Below are positions 27,671 to 35,931 of a DNA stretch of 64,000 nucleotides, piece after piece (the first letter of the stretch is position 1; each line of letters starts with the position of its first letter). This DNA is from Pseudomonas sp. BCA17 (GTDB lineage: Bacteria > Pseudomonadota > Gammaproteobacteria > Pseudomonadales > Pseudomonadaceae). The translations under genes and the position numbers were made by a program. The notes under the pieces are model-generated. The model was not told where the DNA came from, searched no databases, and worked only from the letters and a program-made list of their open reading frames with translations. The stretch spans positions 372,001 to 436,000 of the forward strand of contig NZ_SGWI01000006.1 in assembly GCF_004519405.1 (NCBI RefSeq), read 5' to 3'.

Positions 27671-27841
27671 TCAAGCGTGCGCCGACTTGGCACATTCGCA
27701 GCCCGTCGACGAGGCGCACGGCTCGCCATGGGCATGGTGTTCGGCGCAGCCTTCGCAGCAATAGCCCTTGCCGTCCTTCATCACCGCATTTTTGCCCAGT
27801 ACGCATTTGCAATGTGGGCAAGCACAGGTTTGGTCAGCCAT
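27671..27841 (-). CDS. Bacterial metallothionein
   Basis: A 56-residue protein with ten cysteines (6, 8, 11, 13, 28, 29, 32, 42, 48, 50) and histidines at 10, 35, 36, 38 and 55. CACPHCKC at the N-terminus, YCCEGCAEHHAHGE in the centre and CECA near the end follow the SmtA/BmtA/PmtA-type metallothionein order. It should bind Zn, Cd or Cu in the cytoplasm. AAAAGGAG lies eight bases before the ATG, strong support for translation. It is shorter than many Pseudomonas versions because the C-terminal tail is absent. It is easily missed owing to length. Confidence 0.9.
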   Translation of the reverse strand: MADQTCACPHCKCVLGKNAVMKDGKGYCCEGCAEHHAHGEPCASSTGCECAKSAHA

Positions 27842-27930
27842 CGTCAGACTCCTTTTACATGGTCGTCCAGATGCAGCGGATGCCGCACCTTAAACAATGA
27901 CTACGGGCATGCGAGCGGGGTTCAGCGCCG

Positions 27931-28386
27931 TTAGTCGACCCGGCGGCTGTTGCTGCGATACATAAACACCAGGGCCAGGGCCAGCAGCACCATCGCCAGG
28001 ATCCGGCTGCCCGACAGCTCGATGGCCGAATTGCCCAGCCAACCGAAATTGTCGATCAGCATGCCCATGCCCAACTGCCCGACGATCACCGCCACTGTCG
28101 CCACCGCCGTGCCGACCACCGGCACCGCGCCGACCATCACCATCATGTACACCACGCCGAACAATGCGCCGGTCAGTTGCCATTTCGGCACGTCCAGCAA
28201 GCTGACGGCCTGGGCCGGTTCGAAGAAGAAAATCAACAATGCCGTGGTGATTGCGCCGACCGCAAAGGTCAGCAGGCTGCTGCGCAATACGCCCACCGAC
28301 TGCCCCAGGCGCCCGTTGATAGCCGCCTGCACACTCAGCACCGCACCTGCGGCGACCACCAGTACCAACAATAAAATCAGATGCAT
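27931..28386 (-). CDS. YdcZ/DUF606 family small membrane transporter (DMT superfamily), gene 2 of pair
   Basis: A 151-residue inner-membrane protein with five predicted helices. The C-terminal block VGQLGMGMLIDNFGWLG is typical of DUF606 (YdcZ), half-sized relatives of the drug/metabolite transporters. The adjacent gene encodes a homologous protein with SGQVGKSVLIDHFGWFG at the same place, so the two probably pair as a heterodimer. The ATG at 28386 lies 4 bp after the stop of its partner. Substrate unknown. The divergent LysR gene may control the pair. Confidence 0.82.
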   Translation of the reverse strand: MHLILLLVLVVAAGAVLSVQAAINGRLGQSVGVLRSSLLTFAVGAITTALLIFFFEPAQAVSLLDVPKWQLTGALFGVVYMMVMVGAVPVVGTAVATVAVIVGQLGMGMLIDNFGWLGNSAIELSGSRILAMVLLALALVFMYRSNSRRVD

Positions 28387-28390
28387 CGCC

Positions 28391-28879
28391 CTACCCTCGT
28401 GCAATCAAAACCAATGCCGCCACAATCAACCCCAGCGCAATCCAGCGTTCAACATTGACCCGTTTGCGCGCCGTGCCGAACCAGCCGAAATGATCGATCA
28501 ACACGCTCTTGCCGACCTGGCCCGACAAAATCGCGATCATGGTCATGGCAACACCGATGTGGGGCGTGGCAAGCGTCAGCACCACCACATACATCGGCCC
28601 CAGAAACCCGCCGATCAGTTGCCAGCGCGGCAGCTCGGTGAGTGCCGGGCCCTTTTGCGGGCCACTGAACAACAGCAGCAAAAACAGGATCGCCGAGCCC
28701 ACACCGAAAATGCTCAAGGTCGCCCATAAATGGCCCACTTGAGTCCCCAACGGCCCCAATAGACCGGCCTCCACCGACAAGCCCATGCCCGCCAGAATGA
28801 CCAACGGCAACAACAGCAACCGCCCTGGATTTTTTTTCGGCCTGGCCTGCGCCATCGCCGCAGTAGAACTGGCTTGCAT
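28391..28879 (-). CDS. YdcZ/DUF606 family small membrane transporter (DMT superfamily), gene 1 of pair
   Basis: A 162-residue inner-membrane protein with about five helices, homologous to the next gene. A basic N-terminus (ARPKKNPGR) precedes helix 1, suggesting a cytoplasmic start. The signature SGQVGKSVLIDHFGWFG (about 118-134) is shared with the partner. Split pairs of half-size DMT proteins usually insert in opposite topologies to form an antiparallel dimer. The start at 28879 has a modest ribosome site (GGGTGAT). It is divergent from a LysR regulator. Confidence 0.82.
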   Translation of the reverse strand: MQASSTAAMAQARPKKNPGRLLLLPLVILAGMGLSVEAGLLGPLGTQVGHLWATLSIFGVGSAILFLLLLFSGPQKGPALTELPRWQLIGGFLGPMYVVVLTLATPHIGVAMTMIAILSGQVGKSVLIDHFGWFGTARKRVNVERWIALGLIVAALVLIARG

Positions 28880-28996
28880 ACATCACCCGCACTTCGGAAA
28901 AGGAAACATGGCGTGCATTATCCGGTGGCCGTCCTGTGCGATAAATGGGAGCATGCTGACAACACCTTTGCGCAATACGCATAGATAGGGAACACA

Positions 28997-29965
28997 ATGC
29001 AGGGTTTGAATGAACTGAGTTTCAAGGCGTTGCGCCTGTTTGTCGCGGTGCTCGACCACGGCAGTTTTTCCGAAGTGGCCCGCCGCGAAAGCCTGGCGCC
29101 CTCCTCTATTTCCCGGCAGATCCAGTTGATGGAACAGGCCCTCGGCCAACAACTGCTCTACCGCCATACCCGTGCGGTCAGCCCTACGGAGGCCGGGCGC
29201 CTGCTCGGGCGGCACGCACGGGTGATGCTCAAGCAACTGGAAGCCGCCGGCCAAGCCCTGCAGGAACAGGACCGTGAGCCCAGTGGCCTGGTGCGCATCA
29301 ACGCACCGATGGTATTCGGCCAACGCCACCTTGCTCCGTGGCTCGGCGAGCTGTGCCGGCGCTACCCGAAGTTGCAACTGGATATCCAGCAAACCGACAC
29401 TTACGTCGACCCGCTGCAAGACGGTACCGACCTGCTGTTTCGCATCGGCGTACTCAACGACTCCAGCATGCAGGCGCGCATCTTCGCGCCCCAACGCTTT
29501 CGCATTGCCGCCAGCCCCGCTTACCTGGCCCGCCATGGTACGCCGAGCCACCCCGATGAACTGGTCAACCACCAATGCCTGGCCTATAAGGGCGTCACTG
29601 GCCAGCAACGCTGGTTCTTTCGTCGTGATCAGGGCGATTGGACGCCCTACAGCGTCAAAGGCCCCATCACCGGCAACCATGCCGACACCCTCACCCATGC
29701 CGCCGAACAAGGCCTGGGCCTGGTGGTGTTTCCGTCCTGGTTGATTGGCGAGAGCTTGCGGGCCGGCACGTTGCAGGCCGTGCTCAGCGAATACGACGTG
29801 GCGACGACCCTGGAGCCGCAGCAGATTGCCGCGCTATGGCCCGGCAGCCGCCGGCTGTCGCTGAAGGTGCGGACGGTGGTGGATTACTTTGTGGAGTGTT
29901 TTGGAAGGGTGCCGTATTGGGACAGGGAAATGCCGATAAACGCAGGCCAGGAAGGCTCGATATAG
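28997..29965 (+). CDS. LysR family transcriptional regulator
   Basis: A 322-residue LysR protein with an N-terminal helix-turn-helix (about 8-65; GSFSEVARRESLAPSSISRQIQ is the recognition unit) and a C-terminal substrate-binding domain (about 95-300). It belongs to the CrgA-like branch judged by SPTEAGRLL and SGLVRINAP. It is divergent from the YdcZ pair, which is the usual arrangement for a LysR protein and its target. The effector is unknown. It ends 31 bp before the convergent mntH gene. Confidence 0.9.
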   Translation: MQGLNELSFKALRLFVAVLDHGSFSEVARRESLAPSSISRQIQLMEQALGQQLLYRHTRAVSPTEAGRLLGRHARVMLKQLEAAGQALQEQDREPSGLVRINAPMVFGQRHLAPWLGELCRRYPKLQLDIQQTDTYVDPLQDGTDLLFRIGVLNDSSMQARIFAPQRFRIAASPAYLARHGTPSHPDELVNHQCLAYKGVTGQQRWFFRRDQGDWTPYSVKGPITGNHADTLTHAAEQGLGLVVFPSWLIGESLRAGTLQAVLSEYDVATTLEPQQIAALWPGSRRLSLKVRTVVDYFVECFGRVPYWDREMPINAGQEGSI

Positions 29966-29996
29966 GCCCTCCTGCGGTGAGCCGTACACATCGACT

Positions 29997-31316
29997 TCAG
30001 AACAACCACTGCCCGATCAACCACGCATTCGCCCCACTGATCAGCGCAAACAGGAACCACGCCAACACCCGCGTGGGCAGGCGATTGACGAATGGCCCCA
30101 TCAATTGCTTGTCATCGGTCATGCGGATCAGCGGGTACAACGCAAATGGCAACTGCAAGCTGAGTACAACCTGGCTGAGGATCAACAGCTTGCCGATGGC
30201 GTCGTCGCCCATCAGCCACACCCCGAGGAACGCCGGGATCAGCGCCAGCCCCCGCGTGATCAGCCGCCGCTGCCAGCACGGAATGCGCAGGTTCAGGTAA
30301 CCCTCCATGATCACCTGCCCGGCAATGGTGCCGGTGAAGGTGGAGCTTTGCCCGGAGGCCAGCAAGGCGATGCCGAACAGGATACTGGCGAAAGCGCCAC
30401 CGACCAGTGGATCAAGCAAGTGGTAGGCGTCCTGGATTTCGACCACCTCGGTATGGCCGGTCTTGTAGAACGCAGCCGCCGCCAGCACCAGGATCGCGGC
30501 ATTCACCAGTAACGCCAGGGCCAGGGAGCCGATGGTGTCGATACGCGCCAGCTTGACCGCATCCTGTTTGCTGGCGAGGTCCTTGCCGATCAGCCGGGTT
30601 TGCACGACGGACGTGTGCAAGTAGAGGTTATGGGGCATCACCGTAGCGCCCAGGATGCCGATGGCCAGGTACAGCGGCGCCGCTTCGCTGATGGCCGACA
30701 ACGACGGGGTGAAGCCACCGAGCACATCCGGCCAGTAGGGTTTGATCAGCATCAGCTCGATAAAGAAGCACACACCGATGGTCGCCACCAACGCCAGCAT
30801 GATCGCCTCCAGGCGGCGGAACCCCCGGTTTTGCAGAGCCAGGACCAATAACGTGTCGAAGGCGGTGATGACGATACCCGTGGTCAGCGACACACCAAGC
30901 AACAGGTGAAACGCCAGGGCGCAGCCAAGCACTTCGGCAAGGTCGGTAGCGATGATCGAAATCTCCGCCAGCACCCACTGGGTGCGTGCAGAGCGACGGC
31001 TGTAGCGTTCGCGGCACAACTGCGCCAGATCCTTGCCGGTGGCGATGCCCAACCGCGAACACAGGCACTGCACCGCCATGCCCGCCAGGCTCGCCAACAG
31101 GACGACAAACAACAGGCTGTAGCCGTAGCGCGAACCGGCCTCGATGGCCGTCGCCCAGTTGCCCGGGTCCATATAACCGATGGAGATCAGCAGGCCGGGA
31201 CCGGCGAACATCAACATCCGCTTGAAGAACGACGCCTTGGGATCGACGGCAACGGAGCCGGCCACTTCCGGAGGGCAGAACGGGGCAGTAGCGATTTTCG
31301 GCAGGCTGAATTTCAC
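29997..31316 (-). CDS. mntH: Nramp-type Mn2+/divalent metal:H+ symporter
   Basis: A 439-residue inner-membrane protein with 11 helices. The diagnostic metal-binding motif DPGN in GYMDPGNWATAIEAG (about 50) and MPHNLYLHTSVVQTR (about 227) of helices 1 and 6 are both intact. It imports Mn2+ and perhaps Fe2+ with protons. The start is GTG at 31316, since no ATG lies before the first helix; the ribosome site is weak. The 5' leader (31317-31358) shows no clear MntR box. It is not in an operon. Confidence 0.92.
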   Translation of the reverse strand: MKFSLPKIATAPFCPPEVAGSVAVDPKASFFKRMLMFAGPGLLISIGYMDPGNWATAIEAGSRYGYSLLFVVLLASLAGMAVQCLCSRLGIATGKDLAQLCRERYSRRSARTQWVLAEISIIATDLAEVLGCALAFHLLLGVSLTTGIVITAFDTLLVLALQNRGFRRLEAIMLALVATIGVCFFIELMLIKPYWPDVLGGFTPSLSAISEAAPLYLAIGILGATVMPHNLYLHTSVVQTRLIGKDLASKQDAVKLARIDTIGSLALALLVNAAILVLAAAAFYKTGHTEVVEIQDAYHLLDPLVGGAFASILFGIALLASGQSSTFTGTIAGQVIMEGYLNLRIPCWQRRLITRGLALIPAFLGVWLMGDDAIGKLLILSQVVLSLQLPFALYPLIRMTDDKQLMGPFVNRLPTRVLAWFLFALISGANAWLIGQWLF

Positions 31317-31358
31317 GCGGTATCCCAGGCAAACAACACAAGACAGGCGTGCAGCTTA

Positions 31359-32912
31359 TCAGTCGGATGCAACCGTGCGCATCACCGTTTCCCGGGGCAA
31401 GTCAAACGCTTCGACCACCTGCACCACCAGGTCCATTTCCTGGTTCAGCGCCTCACGCTCCATGCGCTGGCGAATCCCGCCGATCACCAGCACCGCCAAG
31501 GTGGTGATCGAGTAAGCCGGGCCGGAAAACGCGCGCACCCCGCCCACCAGCAACATCGCCGCCGCCAGCGCCTGGCCCACCACCGGAATGGCGGAGGTTG
31601 CGCCACGTCGCAGGATAAACCCGGTGAGCCCCGCCAGCGCGGTCCCGCTCAAAGCGGTGGTCGCCGAACGACCCAGGTCGAAGCGGGTGAATACACCCTG
31701 CTCCTTTTTGGCTGCGGCCTTGAGTTCGGCGTCGAAAGCCTGTCGGTCGGCGCTGTTCAGTTTGTCTTTGTATTGCTCAATCAGTGCTTGCGCGACCTTT
31801 GCCTCGATGTCTGCCAGCGCGACGGATTCAACCCGCTCATCGAACTTGATCCCCAGACGCTGCGCCACATCCTCGGCAATCTGTCGGTAACTCACCCCAT
31901 GACCACGGGCCAGGTTCATAAAGCTGTCACCGCCCATGCGTTGCAACTCGATGGCCAGTTTCAGCGGTTCGCGCACATCGGCATCGATTGAGGCGCTGCG
32001 CTTTTGCGCCATCAACTCAGCAAGAAATTTCAGCTCGTCCGGTCGCGCCTGCACCAATGCAGGGAACAGCGCCACGTCCTCCTCGGCAAAACGCACTTCA
32101 GCATTACGCAGGTCGGCGCGGATCAGGCCGCGCCGCTCTTGCAACAGGTCGGTGTACTGCACCACCGTCTTCAATTGCGGCCAATAGGCGGCATGATCGA
32201 ACATCGGCAGATGCACATTGGCGACCTTGGCCTTCAACGCCGGTGTGACCTCAATGGCATAGCGACCAATGCAGCGCTCGGCATCCGGTTTTATAGCCAG
32301 TGCCCAGTCCTTGCTGGAGTAACAGTTGATCACCCGTCCCTTGAACGGCACCGACACGTCTTCCCACGGGCTGGACGTACAGATCGCCCCGCCCATCAGC
32401 AGCAGGTTATTCAACGGCAACTCACGGGCCACCTGCGGGCTGGCCAATACACTCTTGACCAGGATGCGTGCGCCGAGCGAGTGGCCGATCAGATTGATAC
32501 GCCGCACCGGCAGCGATTCAGCGCGCAGGTAACTGGCCAACTCCGGCAACAACGTCCTGGCCACTTCATCGACACGCGCTTCAACACTTTTGTAATGATC
32601 GAGAAAATAGGCGATCGCCTTGCCCACCCCCACCGTTGCAGCTCCCACACCGCCACCGCCAAGCACCGAGGTGAGCACGTCCTTGAACGGCGCGAACAGG
32701 TTTTCCAGAAAATGCCCCGCCGGCCAGAACAGCATCAGGTTGGTCGAGCCTTCGATGCTCGCCAGCTGTTCCTTGAAGCTCCCCAATTGCTGGCGGTTGA
32801 AGAACGCCGAATAACCGTGGACATAGAGATTGAGCACATCCCCCTGTGGCTCGCCGCACAGCACGAACGTGGGCTTGCGGGTGCGGTGCATTTCATCCCA
32901 CTGGTGTTGCAT
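31359..32912 (-). CDS. Alpha/beta hydrolase fused to a YaaW-like (UPF0174) domain
   Basis: A 517-residue protein. Residues about 15-260 form an alpha/beta hydrolase (DUF726/DUF900-like): LYVHGYSAFF, a nucleophile elbow GHSLGARIL (about 145) and a late histidine in FDHAAYW. Residues about 305-505 resemble E. coli YaaW: LQRMGGDSFMNLARGHGVSYR is close to the YaaW block with GGDS and RGHG, and a C-terminal hydrophobic pair (about 430-475) follows. The fusion suggests a membrane-associated hydrolase; the substrate is unknown. The start at 32912 has AGGAG. An upstream extension to 33026 is rejected. Confidence 0.75.
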   Translation of the reverse strand: MQHQWDEMHRTRKPTFVLCGEPQGDVLNLYVHGYSAFFNRQQLGSFKEQLASIEGSTNLMLFWPAGHFLENLFAPFKDVLTSVLGGGGVGAATVGVGKAIAYFLDHYKSVEARVDEVARTLLPELASYLRAESLPVRRINLIGHSLGARILVKSVLASPQVARELPLNNLLLMGGAICTSSPWEDVSVPFKGRVINCYSSKDWALAIKPDAERCIGRYAIEVTPALKAKVANVHLPMFDHAAYWPQLKTVVQYTDLLQERRGLIRADLRNAEVRFAEEDVALFPALVQARPDELKFLAELMAQKRSASIDADVREPLKLAIELQRMGGDSFMNLARGHGVSYRQIAEDVAQRLGIKFDERVESVALADIEAKVAQALIEQYKDKLNSADRQAFDAELKAAAKKEQGVFTRFDLGRSATTALSGTALAGLTGFILRRGATSAIPVVGQALAAAMLLVGGVRAFSGPAYSITTLAVLVIGGIRQRMEREALNQEMDLVVQVVEAFDLPRETVMRTVASD

Positions 32913-33115
32913 GGGCCGGTGACTCCTGGTGACGATGGGCGGCGATAGTAACAAAGCATGGCGCTGATGAAGGTGAATCCTGACCGGCGTGAGCCGTCGC
33001 GGCCTTGCCACGGATATCTCTCTCAAGCGCAGCGACGTTCAATTCCGCCAGGTGGCTGCCTATAATTTCGCCGCAAAAGTACAAGTTTCCGAATGTAAAA
33101 AAGCGCTCTAATAGC

Positions 33116-33340
33116 GCCCTGTAGATTAATGCCAGTCAGTTAAGGAGGGGCATAGCCACTGTGGCGAGGGAGCTTGCTCCCGTTGGGCCGCGAAGCGGCC
33201 CCAGCTTTGGGCTTGAAAAGACTGGGCCTGCTACGCAGTCCAACGGGAGCAAGCTCCCTCGCCACAGGCAAGCGGCCCTCGCCACAGGTTACTCGTTGTC
33301 CGCTCTATCGCTTAGCTGACCGGCATTAGCCCTGTAGATT
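33116..33340. mobile_element. Non-autonomous IS4-type element (MITE) with 12-bp target duplication, carrying a REPIN
   Basis: TAATGCCAGTCAGTTAAG (33127-33144) and, inverted, CTTAGCTGACCGGCATTA (33311-33328) are 18-bp terminal repeats with 16 matches. GCCCTGTAGATT flanks both sides exactly (33116-33127 and 33329-33340). The ends closely resemble the IS4 terminal repeat, and IS4-family transposons make 10-13 bp duplications. The 201-bp element has no gene; it holds a REPIN (33160-33267; GAGGGAGCTTGCTCCC and its inverse). It fills most of the 452-bp gap before the Kef-type gene. Confidence 0.8.
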
Positions 33341-33365
33341 TGTTTTATTGATCCTGGAGTTCTCC

Positions 33366-35174
33366 ATGCCCCATGAAGGCAACCTGTTACAAGCAGCCGT
33401 GGTGTTCCTGCTCGCCGCCGTGCTGACCGTGCCTTTGGCCAAGCGTCTGCAACTGGGCGCGGTGCTGGGCTATCTGTTCGCCGGCGTGATCATCGGCCCG
33501 TCGGTGTTGGGCCTGGTAGGCAACCCGCAAAGCGTGGCGCAGTTCTCGGAACTGGGCGTGGTGTTGCTGCTGTTCATCATCGGCCTGGAACTGTCGCCCA
33601 AGCGCTTGTGGGTGATGCGCAAAGCGGTGTTCGGCGTCGGCCTGGCCCAAGTGCTGCTCACCGGTCTGGTGATGGGCGTGGTGGCACTGTGGCTATTTGG
33701 CCAGACATTGAACAGCGCGATCGTATTGGGCCTGGGCCTGGCACTGTCCTCCACCGCCTTTGGCCTCCAAAGCCTGGCCGAACGCAAGGAACTCAACCAA
33801 CCCCACGGGCGCCTGGCCTTTGCGATTCTGCTGTTCCAGGATATTGCCGCCATCCCGCTGATCGCCCTGGTGCCGTTGCTGGCCGGTAGCGACCACCCGA
33901 CCACCGAAGCCCAGGGCGTGCAACATATGCTGCAAGTCCTCGGCAGCATCGCCGTGGTGATCATCGGCGGGCGTTACCTGTTGCGGCCGGTGTTTCGCAT
34001 CGTGGCCAAGACCGGCCTGCGCGAAGTGTCCACCGCCACCGCTTTGCTGGTGGTGATCGGCACCGCCTGGCTGATGGAACTGGTCGGCGTGTCCATGGCT
34101 CTCGGCGCATTCCTCGCCGGGTTGCTGCTGGCGGATTCGGAATACCGTCACGAACTGGAATCCCAGATCGAGCCGTTCAAGGGGCTGCTGCTGGGACTGT
34201 TTTTCATCAGCGTGGGCATGGGCGCCAACCTCAGCCTGTTGCTCAGTTCACCGCTGGTGGTCATCGGGCTGACCCTCCTGTTGATCGGCTTGAAATTGCC
34301 GCTGCTGTACGCCGTCGGGCGGTTGGTGGGCGATCTCAATCGCGAAAGCGCCCTGCGCCTGGGCGTGGTGTTGGCGGCGGGCGGTGAGTTTGCCTTCGTG
34401 GTGTTCAAGATCGGCCGCGATCAGGGCCTGTTCGAACCGCACCTGTACGATGTGCTGGTGCTGACCATCACCCTGTCGATGGCCGTGACACCGCTGCTGC
34501 TGTTGGTATGCCCCAAGCTTTTCAAGCCCAAGGTCAAACCGGTGGAAGTGCCGGAGGAATACCGCGCCATCGAAAGCGACGCGCCGCGAGTGGTGATTGC
34601 CGGCATGGGCCGCATGGGCCAGATCGTCGCGCGTATCTTGCGGGCGCAGAACATTTCGTTCATTGCCCTGGACACTTCGGTGGAAACCATCGAACTGACC
34701 CGCAGCTTCGGCGGCATGCCGGTGTTCTACGGCGACCCGCAGCGCCCGGAAATCCTCCACGCGGCCAAGGTCGATCAGGCCGAGTACTTCGTGATCGCCA
34801 TGGACGACCCGGAGATCAACATCAAGACCGCTGAACTCGTGCGCAATCTCTACCCGCACATGAAGATCATCGCCCGTGCGCGTAACCGCCAGCACGTGCA
34901 CCGCTTGGTCGACCTGGACGCCTCGCCGGTGCGCGAGACCTTTTATTCCAGCCTGGAAATGAGTCGCCGGACCTTGGTGGGCCTAGGTTTGAGCCAGGCC
35001 CAGGCCGACGCCCGCATCACCCGCTTCAAAAACCACGACCTGCAATTACTCGCCGCCCAACATGCGGTCTACGACGACGCGGCCAAGGTGATGCAAACCG
35101 CCCAGGAAGCGCGCGCAGAACTGGCGCGACTGTTTGAGATGGATCGGCTTGAGGAGGAGTCCGATAAGGTGTAG
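33366..35174 (+). CDS. Kef-type monovalent cation:proton antiporter with TrkA-N domain
   Basis: A 602-residue protein. Residues about 1-380 form a CPA2 Na+/H+ exchanger-type membrane domain with about 12 helices (QLGAVLGYLFAGVIIGP, FLAGLLLAD). Residues about 405-525 form a TrkA-N Rossmann domain (VVIAGMGRMGQIVARIL). It resembles KefB/KefC, glutathione-gated K+ efflux systems, and RosB-like proteins. The usual ancillary KefF/G gene is not adjacent. The start at 33366 follows GGAG; an in-frame ATG six codons earlier is less well placed. The MITE inserted about 25 bp upstream may have changed its promoter. Confidence 0.88.
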   Translation: MPHEGNLLQAAVVFLLAAVLTVPLAKRLQLGAVLGYLFAGVIIGPSVLGLVGNPQSVAQFSELGVVLLLFIIGLELSPKRLWVMRKAVFGVGLAQVLLTGLVMGVVALWLFGQTLNSAIVLGLGLALSSTAFGLQSLAERKELNQPHGRLAFAILLFQDIAAIPLIALVPLLAGSDHPTTEAQGVQHMLQVLGSIAVVIIGGRYLLRPVFRIVAKTGLREVSTATALLVVIGTAWLMELVGVSMALGAFLAGLLLADSEYRHELESQIEPFKGLLLGLFFISVGMGANLSLLLSSPLVVIGLTLLLIGLKLPLLYAVGRLVGDLNRESALRLGVVLAAGGEFAFVVFKIGRDQGLFEPHLYDVLVLTITLSMAVTPLLLLVCPKLFKPKVKPVEVPEEYRAIESDAPRVVIAGMGRMGQIVARILRAQNISFIALDTSVETIELTRSFGGMPVFYGDPQRPEILHAAKVDQAEYFVIAMDDPEINIKTAELVRNLYPHMKIIARARNRQHVHRLVDLDASPVRETFYSSLEMSRRTLVGLGLSQAQADARITRFKNHDLQLLAAQHAVYDDAAKVMQTAQEARAELARLFEMDRLEEESDKV

Positions 35175-35181
35175 GGCTGTT

Positions 35182-35233
35182 GATGAACGATATTGCGAAT
35201 TTTCTGACAGAATACGCCGCAATTTCGTTCATC
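35182..35233. repeat. Long inverted repeat upstream of the dcrB-like gene
   Basis: GATGAACGATATTGCG (35182-35197) and CGCAATTTCGTTCATC (35218-35233) are inverted copies with one mismatch and a 20-bp spacer. The spacer holds a second palindrome, TTCTGACAGAA. No U-run follows, so it looks more like an operator or leader structure for the next gene than a terminator. Confidence 0.45.
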
Positions 35234-35246
35234 ACTGGAGCGCTTC

Positions 35247-35801
35247 ATGGCCACTTTCATCAAGACCGCCGCCCTGCTGGCCCTCGCGCTTACCGCCGGC
35301 AGCGTATGGGCTGCCGGCAAACCGAACACGCAAACCATCTCGACCTTGGGCGGCAAATTCACCTTCAGCCTGCCCAAGGCCTACACCGCCGATGCGCTGC
35401 CTTCCGGCAAGGCAGAGGATGGCACCGCCGATACCCAGGGCACGTTGTACGCCAACGCAACCACGAAAAGTGTAGTGATCGTCGCCGAAACCGTGCGCAA
35501 TGATGGAGCAACGATCAAGGATAACGACCCGCAATTCCTCGATGGCGCCGTGGCCGACTTCGTCAAGAGCCAGAGCGCGGCCCTGCCCGACTTCAAGAAG
35601 CAGAACGAGAGAAAACTGACGTTCAAGGGCCTGGGCCTGCGTCAAGTGGACAGCACCGCGACCCAAGGCGGCGGCAAGACTCTGAACTCCACCTTTTTGG
35701 GCGGCTCAGGCAGCCATTTGCTGGTGATCCAGGCGATTTCCCGGGCGGATGATGCAAAGGGGCACGCCGAACTGGTCAAGCAGATCACCGGCGGCAAATA
35801 A
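35247..35801 (+). CDS. DcrB-like exported protein
   Basis: A 184-residue protein with a signal peptide (1-22, ending VWA). The mature part fits the DcrB/PsbP fold: GGKFTFSLPKAYTAD near the start and LTFKGLGLRQVDSTATQ followed by a LGGSGSHLLVIQA strand, mirroring E. coli DcrB in order. No lipobox cysteine is present, so it is probably soluble in the periplasm. DcrB-type proteins support some inner-membrane transport and phage DNA entry, but the role here is unproven. Confidence 0.65.
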   Translation: MATFIKTAALLALALTAGSVWAAGKPNTQTISTLGGKFTFSLPKAYTADALPSGKAEDGTADTQGTLYANATTKSVVIVAETVRNDGATIKDNDPQFLDGAVADFVKSQSAALPDFKKQNERKLTFKGLGLRQVDSTATQGGGKTLNSTFLGGSGSHLLVIQAISRADDAKGHAELVKQITGGK

Positions 35802-35828
35802 CCCGATCGCTCATCAATGAAGAGCCAA

Positions 35829-35919
35829 TGTGCGAGGGGGCCTGCGCCCGATTGCGCTGTATCAATCGCCTATTCCGGGGCTGATACACCGCAATCGGGA
35901 GCAAGCCCCCTCGTACATT
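35829..35919. repeat. REPIN (inverted REP pair) between convergent genes
   Basis: TGCGAGGGGGCCTGCGCCCG at 35831 pairs with CGGGAGCAAGCCCCCTCGTA near 35896-35915 around a central ATCGCCTATTCCGGGGCTGAT. The outer GAGGGGGC palindromes are the common P. fluorescens REP type. It separates the dcrB-like gene from the convergent esterase gene and probably helps terminate both. Confidence 0.75.
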
Positions 35920-35931
35920 CTGGGCGTGCGT

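Noticed and set aside
33348..33365. Earlier start for the Kef-type antiporter
   Set aside because: The ribosome site GGAG is spaced for the ATG at 33366; the earlier ATG would overlap that site.
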